From BOG-1363 sp043775355 (lineage in GTDB: Bacteria > Planctomycetota > UBA11346): a stretch of DNA of 13,402 nt. The notes below the pieces were generated by a model, which did no database searches, was not told the origin of the DNA, and saw nothing but the letters and a program-made list of their open reading frames with translations. The stretch spans positions 1-13,402 of the forward strand of contig JAYVSL010000219.1 of NCBI GenBank assembly GCA_043775355.1, given 5' to 3'. The translations under genes were made by a program, and so were the position numbers. Of the stretch, positions 13,363 to 13,402 are shown piece after piece. Every line of letters starts with the position of its first letter. The stretch's first letter is position 1.

Positions 13363-13402
13363 TCTCGTTTTCGCTCATCGCAGACAGGAAAATGGCCTCC
13401 TC

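Overview
The window looks like chromosomal DNA of a flagellated Gram-negative bacterium. A FlgM-type anti-sigma factor and a chemotaxis receptor imply motility. A LpxL/HtrB-type acyltransferase and signal-peptide-bearing proteins imply an outer membrane and periplasm. Most genes are about 55-60% G+C. The partial RHS protein at the left edge runs into a beta-sandwich-like segment, and the pentapeptide and PDZ architectures would fit a Planctomycetota/Verrucomicrobiota-type genome, but I cannot assign the phylum from sequence alone.

Layout, left to right. (1) 1-447, minus: the 5'-truncated end of an RHS/YD-repeat protein that runs off the window. (2) 687-2197, plus: two overlapping genes for secreted PDZ proteins, each 251 aa, followed by a DUF309-type gene at 2242. 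(3) 6149 down to 2661, minus: a three-gene unit of FlgM-like protein, TPR protein with an Ala-His-Pro tail, and a pentapeptide-repeat/transmembrane/coiled-coil protein with an N-terminal Cys/His motif. (4) 6638-6390, minus: a small ferredoxin, divergent from a methyl-accepting chemotaxis protein (6839-8497, plus). (5) 8507-11318, plus: a tightly packed run of lipid A-type acyltransferase, a 118-aa unknown, a soluble sulfite-oxidase-like molybdopterin protein and a LysM + YkuD L,D-transpeptidase. This mixes envelope and redox functions. (6) 11505-12041: an AT-rich island. (7) 13181-12102, minus: an Mrp/ApbC iron-sulfur carrier ATPase. (8) 13288-13362: a long perfect hairpin in the right-hand intergenic region.

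The most notable element is the AT-rich island. Read on the minus strand it has the anatomy of one integron gene cassette. There is a start boundary (GTTAGAT), a short leader and a 115-aa orphan ORF of about 28% G+C. Nine bases after the stop codon comes a 131-bp imperfect inverted repeat with the parts of an attC site: R'' GCCTAAC, a 5-nt spacer, an L'' box with one extra base, a variable loop, the L' box, a 5-nt spacer, and R' GTTGGCC. No integrase gene or second attC is visible here, so this is probably an isolated cassette inserted between the L,D-transpeptidase and Mrp genes.
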